A stretch of 56,082 nt of DNA, from contig JAQGMO010000027.1 in NCBI GenBank assembly GCA_028292315.1, forward strand, positions 1 to 56,082, given 5' to 3'. The DNA is from Herminiimonas sp. (GTDB lineage Bacteria > Pseudomonadota > Gammaproteobacteria > Burkholderiales > Burkholderiaceae_D). The position numbers and the translations under genes were made by a program. Below the pieces are notes generated by a model that saw only the letters and a program-made list of their open reading frames with translations, was not told where the DNA came from and did not search any database. This document shows positions 16,717 to 24,774 of the stretch, piece by piece; within the stretch, counting starts at the first letter, position 1, and each line of letters begins with the position of its first letter.

Positions 16717-17490
16717 TTGGCTCGCAGAAAATTCGACGACGAACCCGACAACCATGACCGCTGGATGGTGTCGTACGCTGATTTCATCACGCTTCTGTTT
16801 GCCTTCTTCGTGGTGATGTATGCGATTTCCTCGGTCAATCAGGGCAAGTATCGCGTGCTTTCGGAGTCGCTGGACAGCGCCTTCGGCAAGCAAGCGCGGC
16901 CTGCCGCGCCGGTCCTCAATGAGGCCGACCCGACATTGTCGCCGTTGCGTCCCAGGACCGCCGCGCCGGACCGCAAGCGCGCCGCCGCGTTGCGCCGCGA
17001 GCGCGAACAGTTGACCGCGATCGCGCTTGATCTGCAAAAAACAATGGCGCCATTGGTCGAGCAAGGCCGGGTAAAGGTCACGCAGACCAGCCGCGGCATT
17101 ACCGTCGAAATCAATGCCAGCTTGCTGTTCGCACCCGGCGAGGCGCGCCTGAACGCGGAATCGAACCAGGCATTGATCGCAGTGGCGGCGGTGATGAAAA
17201 ATGACAGCCATGCGATTCAGGTGGAAGGCCATACCGACAATCTGCCGATCCGAAATGCTTACTTTCCTTCCAACTGGGAATTGTCGGCGGTCCGGGCCGG
17301 CAGCGTCGTCCGGCTGTTCGTTGAACAGGGGGTGGCGGAGGATAGGCTGGTCGCGCTTGGCTACGGCGCCACCAAACCGGTGGAATCGAATGATACGGCA
17401 GAGGGAAGATTGCGCAACCGGCGCGTGCAGCTCATGATTTTATCGAGCCTGCCCGAGGTGGCGACCGAAGTGCCGGTGGTGGAGCGCTAG
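16717..17490 (+). CDS. motD: Second-set motor stator protein MotD (MotB family)
   Basis: A MotB-type subunit that would anchor the MotC channel to peptidoglycan. The 257-residue protein starts at TTG 16717 after a GGGAGAA ribosome site; no ATG fits, since the membrane helix begins only about 17 residues in. The proton-site aspartate is Asp22 (SYADFITLLFAFF), and the OmpA domain shows GHTDNLP, NWELSAVRA and RLRNRRVQLM. It closes the flhB-motD run; a candidate terminator follows at 17540-17562. Confidence 0.92.
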   Translation: MARRKFDDEPDNHDRWMVSYADFITLLFAFFVVMYAISSVNQGKYRVLSESLDSAFGKQARPAAPVLNEADPTLSPLRPRTAAPDRKRAAALRREREQLTAIALDLQKTMAPLVEQGRVKVTQTSRGITVEINASLLFAPGEARLNAESNQALIAVAAVMKNDSHAIQVEGHTDNLPIRNAYFPSNWELSAVRAGSVVRLFVEQGVAEDRLVALGYGATKPVESNDTAEGRLRNRRVQLMILSSLPEVATEVPVVER

Positions 17491-17491
17491 C

Positions 17492-17520
17492 GCGTTAGTG
17501 CGTTAGTGCGTTAGTGCGTT
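17492..17520. repeat. 8-base tandem repeat array after motD
   Basis: Three exact copies of GCGTTAGT (17492-17515) and a partial fourth lie directly after the motD stop codon. Such short arrays can vary in copy number by replication slippage. No function is evident. Confidence 0.85.
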
Positions 17521-17539
17521 GGCGATTTGAGTGCGTTTT

Positions 17540-17562
17540 CCGGGGGTTTCCCGGGATTTTTT
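17540..17562 (+). terminator. Candidate rho-independent terminator after motD
   Basis: CCGGG (17540-17544), five-base loop and CCCGG (17550-17554) form a short GC stem followed, after GA, by six T residues. It lies between the convergent motD and flgN genes. The stem is short, so the call is moderate. Confidence 0.45.
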
Positions 17563-17565
17563 GGC

Positions 17566-18048
17566 TTAGCCGATCACCCGGCTGCGCGACACGGTCCGCG
17601 ATGCGGCCTGCCCGTTCGGTCCGTAAAAATCGCCGTTTTGCGACTTACCCTGCAAAATGCTCAGGGCGGACTGGTTGCGCGCCAGCTGCTTGTTGATCAG
17701 CATGCCGTTCGTGCGATTGATTTCTTTTGCTTCCCGCGCCAGTTCCAGCAGGCGGGCCCAGGCCTGCGCCGCTTCGACGCTGGCGGCCGGCTTGCCGACC
17801 CAGGCGCGCATCCCGGTTTCGCTGGCGTCGAAACCGGCGGCGGCGAGTGCGCGGTGGCGCGCCAGCGTAAGCTGCGTAACGCCTGCTACCAACCGCAATT
17901 TTTCTTCGAGCAGGGCGGCGAGACCTTCGGCATCGGCATCGATCAGCCGGTCCTGTTCCTGCCGCAGCACGGCGAGCAAGGCTTGCGTCGCCTGTTGTTC
18001 CTGCGTCAGGTGCGCGCCCGGACCGCCGCCATTTGTCTGCATGCTCAT
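17566..18048 (-). CDS. flgN: Flagellar chaperone FlgN
   Basis: FlgN is the cytoplasmic export chaperone for the hook-filament junction proteins FlgK and FlgL. The 160-residue protein is almost wholly helical, with a heptad-like first half (LLAVLRQEQDRLIDADAEGLAALLEEK) and the family's closing GPNGQ motif. Its start codon overlaps the flgM stop, so flgM-flgN are a coupled pair, as in enterics. Confidence 0.9.
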   Translation of the reverse strand: MSMQTNGGGPGAHLTQEQQATQALLAVLRQEQDRLIDADAEGLAALLEEKLRLVAGVTQLTLARHRALAAAGFDASETGMRAWVGKPAASVEAAQAWARLLELAREAKEINRTNGMLINKQLARNQSALSILQGKSQNGDFYGPNGQAASRTVSRSRVIG

Positions 18049-18347
18049 CCCTTGCGCGGGTGAATCAGGTCCCTGACCGTATCGAGCAAGCCGTCGGCAA
18101 CGCGTTCCGGATTGACCTTGAAACTGCCATTGGCGATGGCTGCCTTGATTTCCTCCACTTTCGCTGCATCGAATACCGCGTCGCCGCCCGAAACCTGGCT
18201 CGCGAGCGCTTGCGACTGCGGCGAAATCCGCACGCTATCCGACGATGAAGCGGATGTTGCCGCCTTTTCAATCGCGCGGCTGCCGCCAGCCTGGCCTGCG
18301 GTCACGCCTACGCCGGGGGTTTTCTTGCTCGAGTCATCGATTTTCAT
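18045..18347 (-). CDS. flgM: Anti-sigma-28 factor FlgM
   Basis: FlgM binds FliA in the cytoplasm and is exported through the finished hook, releasing FliA. The 100-residue protein has the disordered Ser/Ala-rich N half and the helical C half (VEEIKAAIANGSFKVNPERVADGLLD) that grips sigma-28. A perfect sigma-28 promoter lies about 70 bases upstream, so FlgM production rises with FliA activity as a negative feedback loop. Its stop overlaps the flgN start. Confidence 0.95.
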   Translation of the reverse strand: MKIDDSSKKTPGVGVTAGQAGGSRAIEKAATSASSSDSVRISPQSQALASQVSGGDAVFDAAKVEEIKAAIANGSFKVNPERVADGLLDTVRDLIHPRKG

Positions 18348-18382
18348 GACATTACCTTCTTCTGGTTGCCGCTATTGTATGT

Positions 18383-18407
18383 GCTGGATTCCGCTGGATT
18401 CCGCTGG
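18383..18407. repeat. 10-base tandem repeat in the flgM leader
   Basis: Two exact copies of GCTGGATTCC plus a partial third (GCTGG) lie between the flgM promoter and its start codon, within the predicted untranslated leader. Confidence 0.7.
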
Positions 18408-18415
18408 TAACACTA

Positions 18416-18442
18416 TTATCGGCGGTGCCCGGAAAAACTTTA
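18416..18442 (-). promoter_or_regulatory. Perfect sigma-28 promoter of flgMN
   Basis: On the reverse strand, TAAAGTTT (18442-18435), exactly 11 bases and GCCGATAA (18423-18416): a full match to the FliA consensus. Expected start near 18409, giving a flgM leader of about 60 bases. Confidence 0.9.
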
Positions 18443-18467
18443 ACACATCGAACTCACGCTTCCGTAG

Positions 18468-19199
18468 TCAATATGTTACCGTCACGACCCCGCCCATTTT
18501 CGCCACGCCGCTGACCACCTGGCCGCCCGCCGTGCGTGCCTGCACCAGCTGGCCGTCGGCGCCGTTGGTGAGCGCGCGGCCCTCGGTCGAAACGCTGAAA
18601 CCGGGGCCGTTCGAAACAACCCGTACGATCTGGCCTTGCTGCACCGCCTGCTGGCTGCGCAGCGCGTCTTGCCGCAGCGGCGTGCCGGCCGCGACCGACA
18701 TTGCCAGCGTGCGTCCGATGGCCTGCGCCGGATCGGTGATGATGCCTGCAGGCAGAGCCGTCAGATCGCCTTTTGTTTTGACGATATCGTTCGGCCCGAC
18801 CGCTTGTCCCTGTCCCAGCGGCGCCGCGGCGGTGTAATAGTCACCCTGCACCCGCACCGTGGCCTGGACATAAATGGTCCATGGCGCCGGCGCGCTGCAG
18901 CGCATGCCGACCGTGGTCTTGCCCCAGGCCCGGCTGCCATTCGGAAGGAACGGCTGGAGCGCGGCGCAGGCCGGCATGTTCAGGCGCGGGTCGATCGCGC
19001 CCACGGAAATGCTGACCTGGCCGGGCAAGCCGGCCGATTGCGTATGCAGAAATTGCTCGATTGCGTCGCGCAGGCCGTCCTGGTCCTGGCGTGCCGGCAG
19101 GGGCGCCTGCGCCGCGGCGGCGGCCGCCAACAGCATGCCGCACAGGCCGAGCGCCAGGCGCGCGGACGCGCTGATCATTGTATTTGCGCTGGTATCCAT
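18468..19199 (-). CDS. flgA: P-ring assembly chaperone FlgA
   Basis: FlgA is the periplasmic chaperone that helps FlgI polymerise into the P ring. From ATG 19199 the protein has 243 residues with a hydrophobic signal segment (about 14-27, ending AAAQA) and the SAF/FlgA beta-clip region with GQAVGPNDIV and GTPLRQDALR. A start at 19178 (MISAS) is equally possible, and the frame continues upstream without family similarity. It is divergent from flgB across about 180 bases and lies upstream of flgM in the same direction. Confidence 0.92.
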   Translation of the reverse strand: MDTSANTMISASARLALGLCGMLLAAAAAAQAPLPARQDQDGLRDAIEQFLHTQSAGLPGQVSISVGAIDPRLNMPACAALQPFLPNGSRAWGKTTVGMRCSAPAPWTIYVQATVRVQGDYYTAAAPLGQGQAVGPNDIVKTKGDLTALPAGIITDPAQAIGRTLAMSVAAGTPLRQDALRSQQAVQQGQIVRVVSNGPGFSVSTEGRALTNGADGQLVQARTAGGQVVSGVAKMGGVVTVTY

Positions 19200-19378
19200 G
19201 GCGTCATGGTACGCAACGCGCGCTTGGGCAAAAGCCGGAACAGACCCCCGTTTGGCGCGCTTATCCCTTGATCGGGCGGCTTGCCGGACCCGTAACATCC
19301 ATCGTACACAAATCCATTATCGGTTGCGCCCGGCGAACTCGTGAGGAGTTCATGCAGGCGGCGGCCCGGGAGGCGGCA

Positions 19379-19819
19379 ATGACAGGAAAAATCGACGACT
19401 ATCTGCGTTTCCACGAGACCGCGCTGAACCTGCGCGCGCAGCGCCAGCAGTTGCTGGCGTCGAATATCGCCAATGCCGACACGCCGAATTACAAGGCGCG
19501 CGACATCGATTTCAGGCAGACGCTGCAAGGCGCGCTGCAACGCCCCGCAGCAGGCGCGGCGGCAGGCGCGGGGCCGGCGGTGCTCCTGAAAACATCGGCG
19601 AACCATCTGTCCGGAACAACTGCCGGCTTCGTCGGCGCCGGCCATGGCGCGCTCGAGCCGCAATACCGCCAGGTGCAGCAGGGCAGCGTCGACGGCAACA
19701 GCGTCGACATGGATGCGGAGCGCAACCAGTTCGCCGATAACGCGCTGCGTTATGAAGCCGGGATCACGCTGGTCAGCGGGCAGATCAAGAGCCTGCTGAC
19801 TGCGATCCAGGGCCAATAA
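19379..19819 (+). CDS. flgB: Proximal rod protein FlgB
   Basis: FlgB is an axial rod subunit of the basal body, exported by the flagellar type III apparatus. The N-terminal rod/hook signature is clear ([21 protein letters not shown]), and the C terminus has the matching helix. ATG 19379 (146 residues) has GGGAGG just upstream; ATG 19352 with GAGGAG would add nine residues and cannot be excluded. It begins the flgB-flgL run, divergent from flgA. Confidence 0.93.
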   Translation: MTGKIDDYLRFHETALNLRAQRQQLLASNIANADTPNYKARDIDFRQTLQGALQRPAAGAAAGAGPAVLLKTSANHLSGTTAGFVGAGHGALEPQYRQVQQGSVDGNSVDMDAERNQFADNALRYEAGITLVSGQIKSLLTAIQGQ

Positions 19820-19851
19820 AGAACAGGAAACAGGGAAAAGGGAGCATCGCG

Positions 19852-20256
19852 ATGTCGCTATTTAATATTTTCAATGTCGCCGGGTCCGCCATGAGCGCGC
19901 AGGGGCAGCGCCTGAACGTGGTGGCGAGCAATATAGCCAACGCCGACAGCAGCACCAGCGCCAGCGGGCAGGCCTATCGCGCCAAGCATGTGGTGTTTGC
20001 GGCAGTGCCGGTCGGGCCGGCGCAAACCAGCGGCGTCAGGGTGCGGCAGGTGGTGGAAGACGCGAGCCCGCCGAAGTTGATGTATGACCCGAAGCATCCG
20101 CAGGCCGATGAAAAAGGCTTCGTCGCGATGCCGAATGTGAACGTGGTTGAGGAAATGGTGAACATGATTTCCGCTTCGCGCTCGTATCAGAACAATGTCG
20201 AAACCATGAACGCAGCCAAGACCATGCTGCTCAAAACCCTGACCCTCGGTCAGTAA
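19852..20256 (+). CDS. flgC: Proximal rod protein FlgC
   Basis: FlgC is a rod subunit of the basal body. The 134-residue protein has the N-terminal [12 protein letters not shown] signature, the family block [27 protein letters not shown] and the C-terminal helix. It lies 32 bases after flgB and 13 bases before flgD. Confidence 0.95.
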   Translation: MSLFNIFNVAGSAMSAQGQRLNVVASNIANADSSTSASGQAYRAKHVVFAAVPVGPAQTSGVRVRQVVEDASPPKLMYDPKHPQADEKGFVAMPNVNVVEEMVNMISASRSYQNNVETMNAAKTMLLKTLTLGQ

Positions 20257-20269
20257 GAAAGGAAACGCG

Positions 20270-20956
20270 ATGAGCACCATTCAAGGCGTGTCGCCGGGCC
20301 TGCTGGCCGCGATGAACGGCACCGGCGGCACCAGCGGCACCGGCACCGGCAACGCGAAGAGCACCGCGGTGGAAGCGCAGGACCGTTTCATGACCCTGCT
20401 GGTCACCCAGATGAAAAACCAGGACCCGCTCAATCCGCTCGACAATGCGCAAGTTACCAGCCAGCTGGCGCAGCTGTCGACAGTCACCGGCATCGACAAG
20501 CTCAATACCACGCTGGAAGCGCTGATGAGCAGCTTCCAGGGCGGGCAGTCGCTGCAGGCCGCCAGCATGATCGGCCGCGGCGTGCTGGTGCCGGGGTCGG
20601 ATCTGGCGCTTGCGAATGGCAAGGCCGTGCTCGGCGTCGAATTGGCCGAGCCGGCCGACAAGGTCACGGTCACCATCCGCGACCTGGCCGGCAATGCGGT
20701 GCGCAAGATCGAGGTCGGTTCGCGCGATGCCGGGGTGGCTCCTCTGGTCTGGGACGGCAAGACCGACGCCGGAGCGGCAGCCGCCGACGGCAGTTATCGA
20801 TTTGAAGTCGCGGCTACCCGCGGCGATGAAAAGACCACCGCTTCCACCCTGATGCTCGGCGAAGTGGTCGGCGTATCGACCGGCGCTCAGGGTGTCAGGC
20901 TCAATATCCCCGGCGTCGGTGAGACGGCCCTGTCCGACGTGCGCCAGATCCTATAA
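20270..20956 (+). CDS. flgD: Hook cap protein FlgD
   Basis: FlgD forms the temporary cap under which FlgE hook subunits assemble. The 228-residue protein has the N-terminal export/cap segment with DRFMTLLVTQMKNQDPLNPLDNAQ and STVTGIDKL, then the Tudor-like and FnIII-like beta domains (VWDGKTDAG, ADGSYRFEV). It is followed by a tandem-repeat array before flgE. Confidence 0.95.
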   Translation: MSTIQGVSPGLLAAMNGTGGTSGTGTGNAKSTAVEAQDRFMTLLVTQMKNQDPLNPLDNAQVTSQLAQLSTVTGIDKLNTTLEALMSSFQGGQSLQAASMIGRGVLVPGSDLALANGKAVLGVELAEPADKVTVTIRDLAGNAVRKIEVGSRDAGVAPLVWDGKTDAGAAAADGSYRFEVAATRGDEKTTASTLMLGEVVGVSTGAQGVRLNIPGVGETALSDVRQIL

Positions 20957-20962
20957 GAAATT

Positions 20963-21032
20963 TACGAAAACAAGCTACGAAAACAAGCTACGAAAACAAG
21001 CTACGAAAACAAGCTGCGAAAACAAGTTTTCG
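20963..21032. repeat. 13-base tandem repeat array between flgD and flgE
   Basis: Four exact copies of TACGAAAACAAGC (20963-21014) and a fifth variant (21015-21027), followed by an inverted repeat CGAAAAC-AA-GTTTTCG at 21017-21032. The array starts 6 bases after flgD and lies 60 bases before flgE, so it would be in the mRNA. Confidence 0.9.
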
Positions 21033-21091
21033 AAAATACATCCACCAGTCGGCAGGCACTTGCCTGAATAGCAGAAAGCAAGGAGAACACC

Positions 21092-22360
21092 ATGAGTTTC
21101 CAGCAAGGCTTAAGCGGTCTCAACGCGGCATCCAAGCAATTGGAATCGATCGGCAACAACGTCGCCAACGCCAACACGGTGGGTTTCAAGCAATCGCAGG
21201 TGTCGTTTGCGGATGTCTACGCAAACTCGCTCACCGTCGTCGTCGGCACGCAGATCGGCACCGGCACCAAGTTGAACCATGTCACGCAGCAATTCTCGCA
21301 GGGAAATGTGACCGCCTCCAACAATCCGCTCGATCTCGCGATCAATGGCGGCGGATTCTTCCGCATGTCCAACAACGGCGCCATTACCTACGGCCGCAAC
21401 GGCCAATTTCAGCTCGATAAGAGTGGTTACATCGTTAACCCGAATGGCGCGCGCCTGACCGGATATGCCGCTGATACGCGCGGCGTGCTGCAGACCGGCT
21501 CGCCGAAGGACATCCTGATTTCCAACGCCGACCTGCCTCCGAGCGCCACCAAGGATATCAAGGCGGTGCTCAATCTGGATTCGCGTAATGCGGTTCCGGC
21601 TACCACGCCTTTTTCGATGGACGATCCAACCAGCTTCAACAGCGCGACTTCAGGCACTGTATACGACAGCCTCGGCAACTCGCATGTGCTGCAGACCTAT
21701 TATGTGAAGAGCGGCGTGAATACCTGGAATATTTATGGCGCGGTCGACGAGGTGCCGCTGAATTTCACGCCGGCGTCCGCCGGGCCGCCTGCGGTGCCGG
21801 CGTCGCAGACGCCAATCGGCTCGCTCGGGTTCGGCCCGGATGGCGGGCTCGATGCGGCGACCCAGGCCTCGATGCCCTTCAGCACGACGATACCGCTTGC
21901 TACCGGGGCCAGCACGCCGCTGGTCATCGCCATGGATTACAGCAGCACCACTCAGTTCGGCGCGCTGTTCAATGTCAACACGCTCAGGCCGGACGGTAAC
22001 ACCTCGGGCAGCCTGTCGGGCTTCAGCGTCGGCGCCGACGGTACCATCACCGGCCGGTACACCAATGGCAAATCGAATACGCTTGGGCAAGTGGTGCTGG
22101 CTAATTTCACCAACCCAAATGGCTTGCAACCGCTGGGCGACAATGTCTGGTCGGAATCCACCGCTTCCGGCGGAGCCCTGATCGGCACGCCGAGCTCTGG
22201 CACGCTGGGCGCGCTGCAATCGTCCGCGGTGGAAGATTCCAATGTCGACCTGACGGCTGAACTGGTCAACATGATCACCGCGCAGCGCTTCTACCAGGCC
22301 AATGCGCAAACCATCAAGACCCAGGACCAGGCGATGCAGACCCTGATGAACCTCAGGTAA
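21092..22360 (+). CDS. flgE: Flagellar hook protein FlgE
   Basis: FlgE polymerises into the hook, the universal joint between rod and filament. The 422-residue protein starts MSFQQGLSGLNAASKQL, followed by IGNNVANANTVGFKQSQ, and closes with the family helix (VDLTAELVNMITAQRFYQANAQTIKTQD). The middle beta domains are Ser/Thr/Gly-rich as usual. AAGGAG stands 8 bases before the ATG. Size is ordinary. Confidence 0.96.
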   Translation: MSFQQGLSGLNAASKQLESIGNNVANANTVGFKQSQVSFADVYANSLTVVVGTQIGTGTKLNHVTQQFSQGNVTASNNPLDLAINGGGFFRMSNNGAITYGRNGQFQLDKSGYIVNPNGARLTGYAADTRGVLQTGSPKDILISNADLPPSATKDIKAVLNLDSRNAVPATTPFSMDDPTSFNSATSGTVYDSLGNSHVLQTYYVKSGVNTWNIYGAVDEVPLNFTPASAGPPAVPASQTPIGSLGFGPDGGLDAATQASMPFSTTIPLATGASTPLVIAMDYSSTTQFGALFNVNTLRPDGNTSGSLSGFSVGADGTITGRYTNGKSNTLGQVVLANFTNPNGLQPLGDNVWSESTASGGALIGTPSSGTLGALQSSAVEDSNVDLTAELVNMITAQRFYQANAQTIKTQDQAMQTLMNLR

Positions 22361-22403
22361 GCCGGCTTCAACACATACCACGGGTCACAACAGGAGTGAA
22401 TGA

Positions 22404-23144
22404 ATGGACCGCCTGATCTACACCGCCATGAGTGGCGTGAAACATATCCTGGAACAGCAGGCCACCAATTCGCATAACCTCGCGAATGCGTCGACTACCG
22501 GTTTCCGGGCGCAGCTCGATGCGTTCCGCGCCGTGCCGGTGCAGGGCGAAGGCTTGCCGACGCGGGCATTCGTGGTCGATGCCACCGTCGGCCACGACCT
22601 GACGCCGGCCGCGATCCAGCAGACCGGCCGCCCGCTCGACGTCGCCGTGCAGGGCGCGGGATGGTTCGCGATCGAGAGCCCCGACGGCGGCGAAGCATAC
22701 ACCCGCAACGGGGCGTTCAAGCTGAGTGAAAATGGCGTACTGCAAACCCAGTCCGGTTTGAACGTGCTGGGCGATGGCGGGCCGATCAGCGTGCCACCCG
22801 ATGTCATGCTGGCGGTTGCCAAGGATGGCACCGTGTCGGCCATCTCGACCGCCACCAAGGGCGGGGCATCGACCGTGCTGGGCCGTATCAAGCTGGTCAA
22901 CCCGCCGCAGGAAGCGATTGCGCGTGGCGAAGATGGCCTGTTCCGCCTGAAGGCCGGCGGCGAAGCCGAAGCCGACGCCAATGTCACGGTCGCCGGCGGC
23001 GCGCTGGAAGGCAGCAATGTGAATGTGGTCGACGCCATGGTCAACATGATCAGCCTGGCGCGCCAGTTCGACCTGCATATGAGCCTGATGAAGAATGCCG
23101 AGAACAACGCGGCAAAGGCCGGCCAGATTCTCGCTTTAAGTTGA
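22404..23144 (+). CDS. flgF: Proximal rod protein FlgF
   Basis: FlgF is a rod subunit between FlgB/FlgC and the distal rod. The 246-residue protein begins MDRLIYTAMSGVKHILEQQ with SHNLANASTTGFRAQLDAF, has the FlgE/F/G core block (DVAVQGAGWFAI, YTRNGAFKL) and ends with a helix including VDAMVNMISLARQFD. A repeat-free gap of about 80 bases separates it from flgG. Confidence 0.95.
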   Translation: MDRLIYTAMSGVKHILEQQATNSHNLANASTTGFRAQLDAFRAVPVQGEGLPTRAFVVDATVGHDLTPAAIQQTGRPLDVAVQGAGWFAIESPDGGEAYTRNGAFKLSENGVLQTQSGLNVLGDGGPISVPPDVMLAVAKDGTVSAISTATKGGASTVLGRIKLVNPPQEAIARGEDGLFRLKAGGEAEADANVTVAGGALEGSNVNVVDAMVNMISLARQFDLHMSLMKNAENNAAKAGQILALS

Positions 23145-23225
23145 GCGGGCGCAGCGCAGAATGGCAATGGGCAAGAATTCGTGTAGTCGCACTGGAAATA
23201 TTCACTGGATTTACTGGAGAAGAAA

Positions 23226-24008
23226 ATGATTCGATCGTTATGGATTTCCAAAACCGGCCTGGATGCGCAGCAGACCCAGATGGACGTCATCTCCAACAAC
23301 CTGGCCAATGTCAGCACCAGTGGATTCAAGCGCTCGCGCGCCGTATTTGAAGACCTGTTGTACCAGACGGTGCGCCAGCCGGGCGCCGATTCTTCACAGC
23401 AGACCCAGCTGCCAACCGGATTGCAGATCGGCACCGGCGTGCGGCCGGTCGCGACCGAACGGATTTTCACGCAGGGCAATCTGCAGCAGACCGGCAATGA
23501 CAAGGATGTCGCGATCCAGGGCGCCGGATTTTTCCAGGTGCTGATGCCGGACGGCAGCACTGCCTACACGCGCGATGGCTCTTTCCATGTCGATAGCCAG
23601 GGCCAGCTGGTCACATCGAGCGGCTTTCCGGTGCAGCCGACCATCACGATTCCCGCCAATTCGCAAAGTATCTCGATCGGGCGCGACGGCGTGGTATCCG
23701 TCACGCAGGCCGGCGTGGCGCGGCCGACCCAGGTCGGCACTTTGCAACTGGCCATTTTCATGAATCCGGCCGGGCTCGAGAGCAAGGGCGAAAACCTGTA
23801 TATGGAAAGCGGCGCGTCCGGCAATCCGAATATCAATGCGCCCGGCACCAATGGCGCCGGCGCGCTGTCGCAAGGCTATACCGAAACCTCCAACGTCAAT
23901 GTGGTCGAGGAGCTGGTCAGCATGATCCAGACCCAGCGCGCTTATGAAATCAACAGCAAGGCGATCACCACGTCGGACCAGATGCTGCAGAAACTGTCGC
24001 AGATGTAA
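23226..24008 (+). CDS. flgG: Distal rod protein FlgG
   Basis: FlgG forms the distal rod that passes through the P and L rings. The 260-residue protein has the N-terminal [22 protein letters not shown] segment, the FlgG-specific loop region after [21 protein letters not shown], and a C-terminal helix ([19 protein letters not shown]). Length equals the E. coli protein, as expected for a length-controlled rod. Confidence 0.96.
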   Translation: MIRSLWISKTGLDAQQTQMDVISNNLANVSTSGFKRSRAVFEDLLYQTVRQPGADSSQQTQLPTGLQIGTGVRPVATERIFTQGNLQQTGNDKDVAIQGAGFFQVLMPDGSTAYTRDGSFHVDSQGQLVTSSGFPVQPTITIPANSQSISIGRDGVVSVTQAGVARPTQVGTLQLAIFMNPAGLESKGENLYMESGASGNPNINAPGTNGAGALSQGYTETSNVNVVEELVSMIQTQRAYEINSKAITTSDQMLQKLSQM

Positions 24009-24041
24009 GCGGCAGTCCGCTGACCTGAACCGCCGCCTGCC

Positions 24042-24725
24042 ATGAAAAAATTTTCTGCCTTCGCATTCGCCGCTCTGGCCGCGCTTTCCGGTTGCGCCTC
24101 CGTGCCGGAATCGATCGTGCAGCATCCGACCACTGCGCGCCCGTACCAGGCAGCGGGTCCCGCCGCGCCTGCCGCGCCGGCAGCATCGAACGGCGCGATC
24201 TTTCAGTCCGCGAGCTACCGCCCGATGTTCGAGGACCGCCGTGCCCGCCTGGTGGGCGATACGCTGACCATTTTGATTACAGAGCGAACCAGCGCCGACA
24301 AGTCGGCCGCCAACGGTTCCAGCAAGTCGGGCAGCGTTTCCGCAACCATCGGACAGCTGTTCGGCATACCGACCAGCACGACGGACAAGCTTGGCCTATC
24401 CACCAGCGGCGCCCGGAAATTCGAGGACAAGGACACTGCCAGCTCCGGCAACACCTTCAGCAGCACGCTAACAGTCACCGTGGTCGAGGTGCTGCCGAAC
24501 GGGAATCTCGTGGTAAGCGGCGAAAAGCAGGTCGCATTCGACAAGGGCGCGGAGTTCATCCGGTTTTCCGGGGTAGTCAATCCAAACCACATCACTGCCG
24601 GCAACACGGTCCCCTCGACCCAGGTGGCGGATGCGCGCGCGGAGTACCGAACCAATACACAGATCGACAAGGCGCAGGTGCTGGGCGCCCTGACCAGATT
24701 CTTCCTGAGTGTGCTGCCGCTGTAG
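24042..24725 (+). CDS. flgH: L-ring lipoprotein FlgH
   Basis: FlgH forms the outer-membrane L ring. The 227-residue precursor has a lipoprotein signal with the lipobox LSGC, so Cys18 should be lipidated. The mature part contains the family strand LVGDTLTILITERTSADKSA and, near the end, GVVNPNHITAGNTVPS. It is followed by flgI 49 bases later. Confidence 0.95.
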   Translation: MKKFSAFAFAALAALSGCASVPESIVQHPTTARPYQAAGPAAPAAPAASNGAIFQSASYRPMFEDRRARLVGDTLTILITERTSADKSAANGSSKSGSVSATIGQLFGIPTSTTDKLGLSTSGARKFEDKDTASSGNTFSSTLTVTVVEVLPNGNLVVSGEKQVAFDKGAEFIRFSGVVNPNHITAGNTVPSTQVADARAEYRTNTQIDKAQVLGALTRFFLSVLPL

Positions 24726-24774
24726 AAATGACACCAGGTCGGGTTGCCGTCGCCTTGAACCTTTGAAGCGAAAA

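Noticed and set aside
19318-19345. ACCGATAA on the reverse strand upstream of flgA as a sigma-28 -10
   Set aside because: No acceptable -35 at the 11-base spacing.
17492-21032. Tandem arrays considered as CRISPR repeats
   Set aside because: Units are 8-13 bases with no spacers and no cas genes nearby.
22418-23560. Antisense frame opposite flgF and flgG
   Set aside because: Covers two clear rod genes and has shadow-type composition rich in Ser, Pro and Arg.
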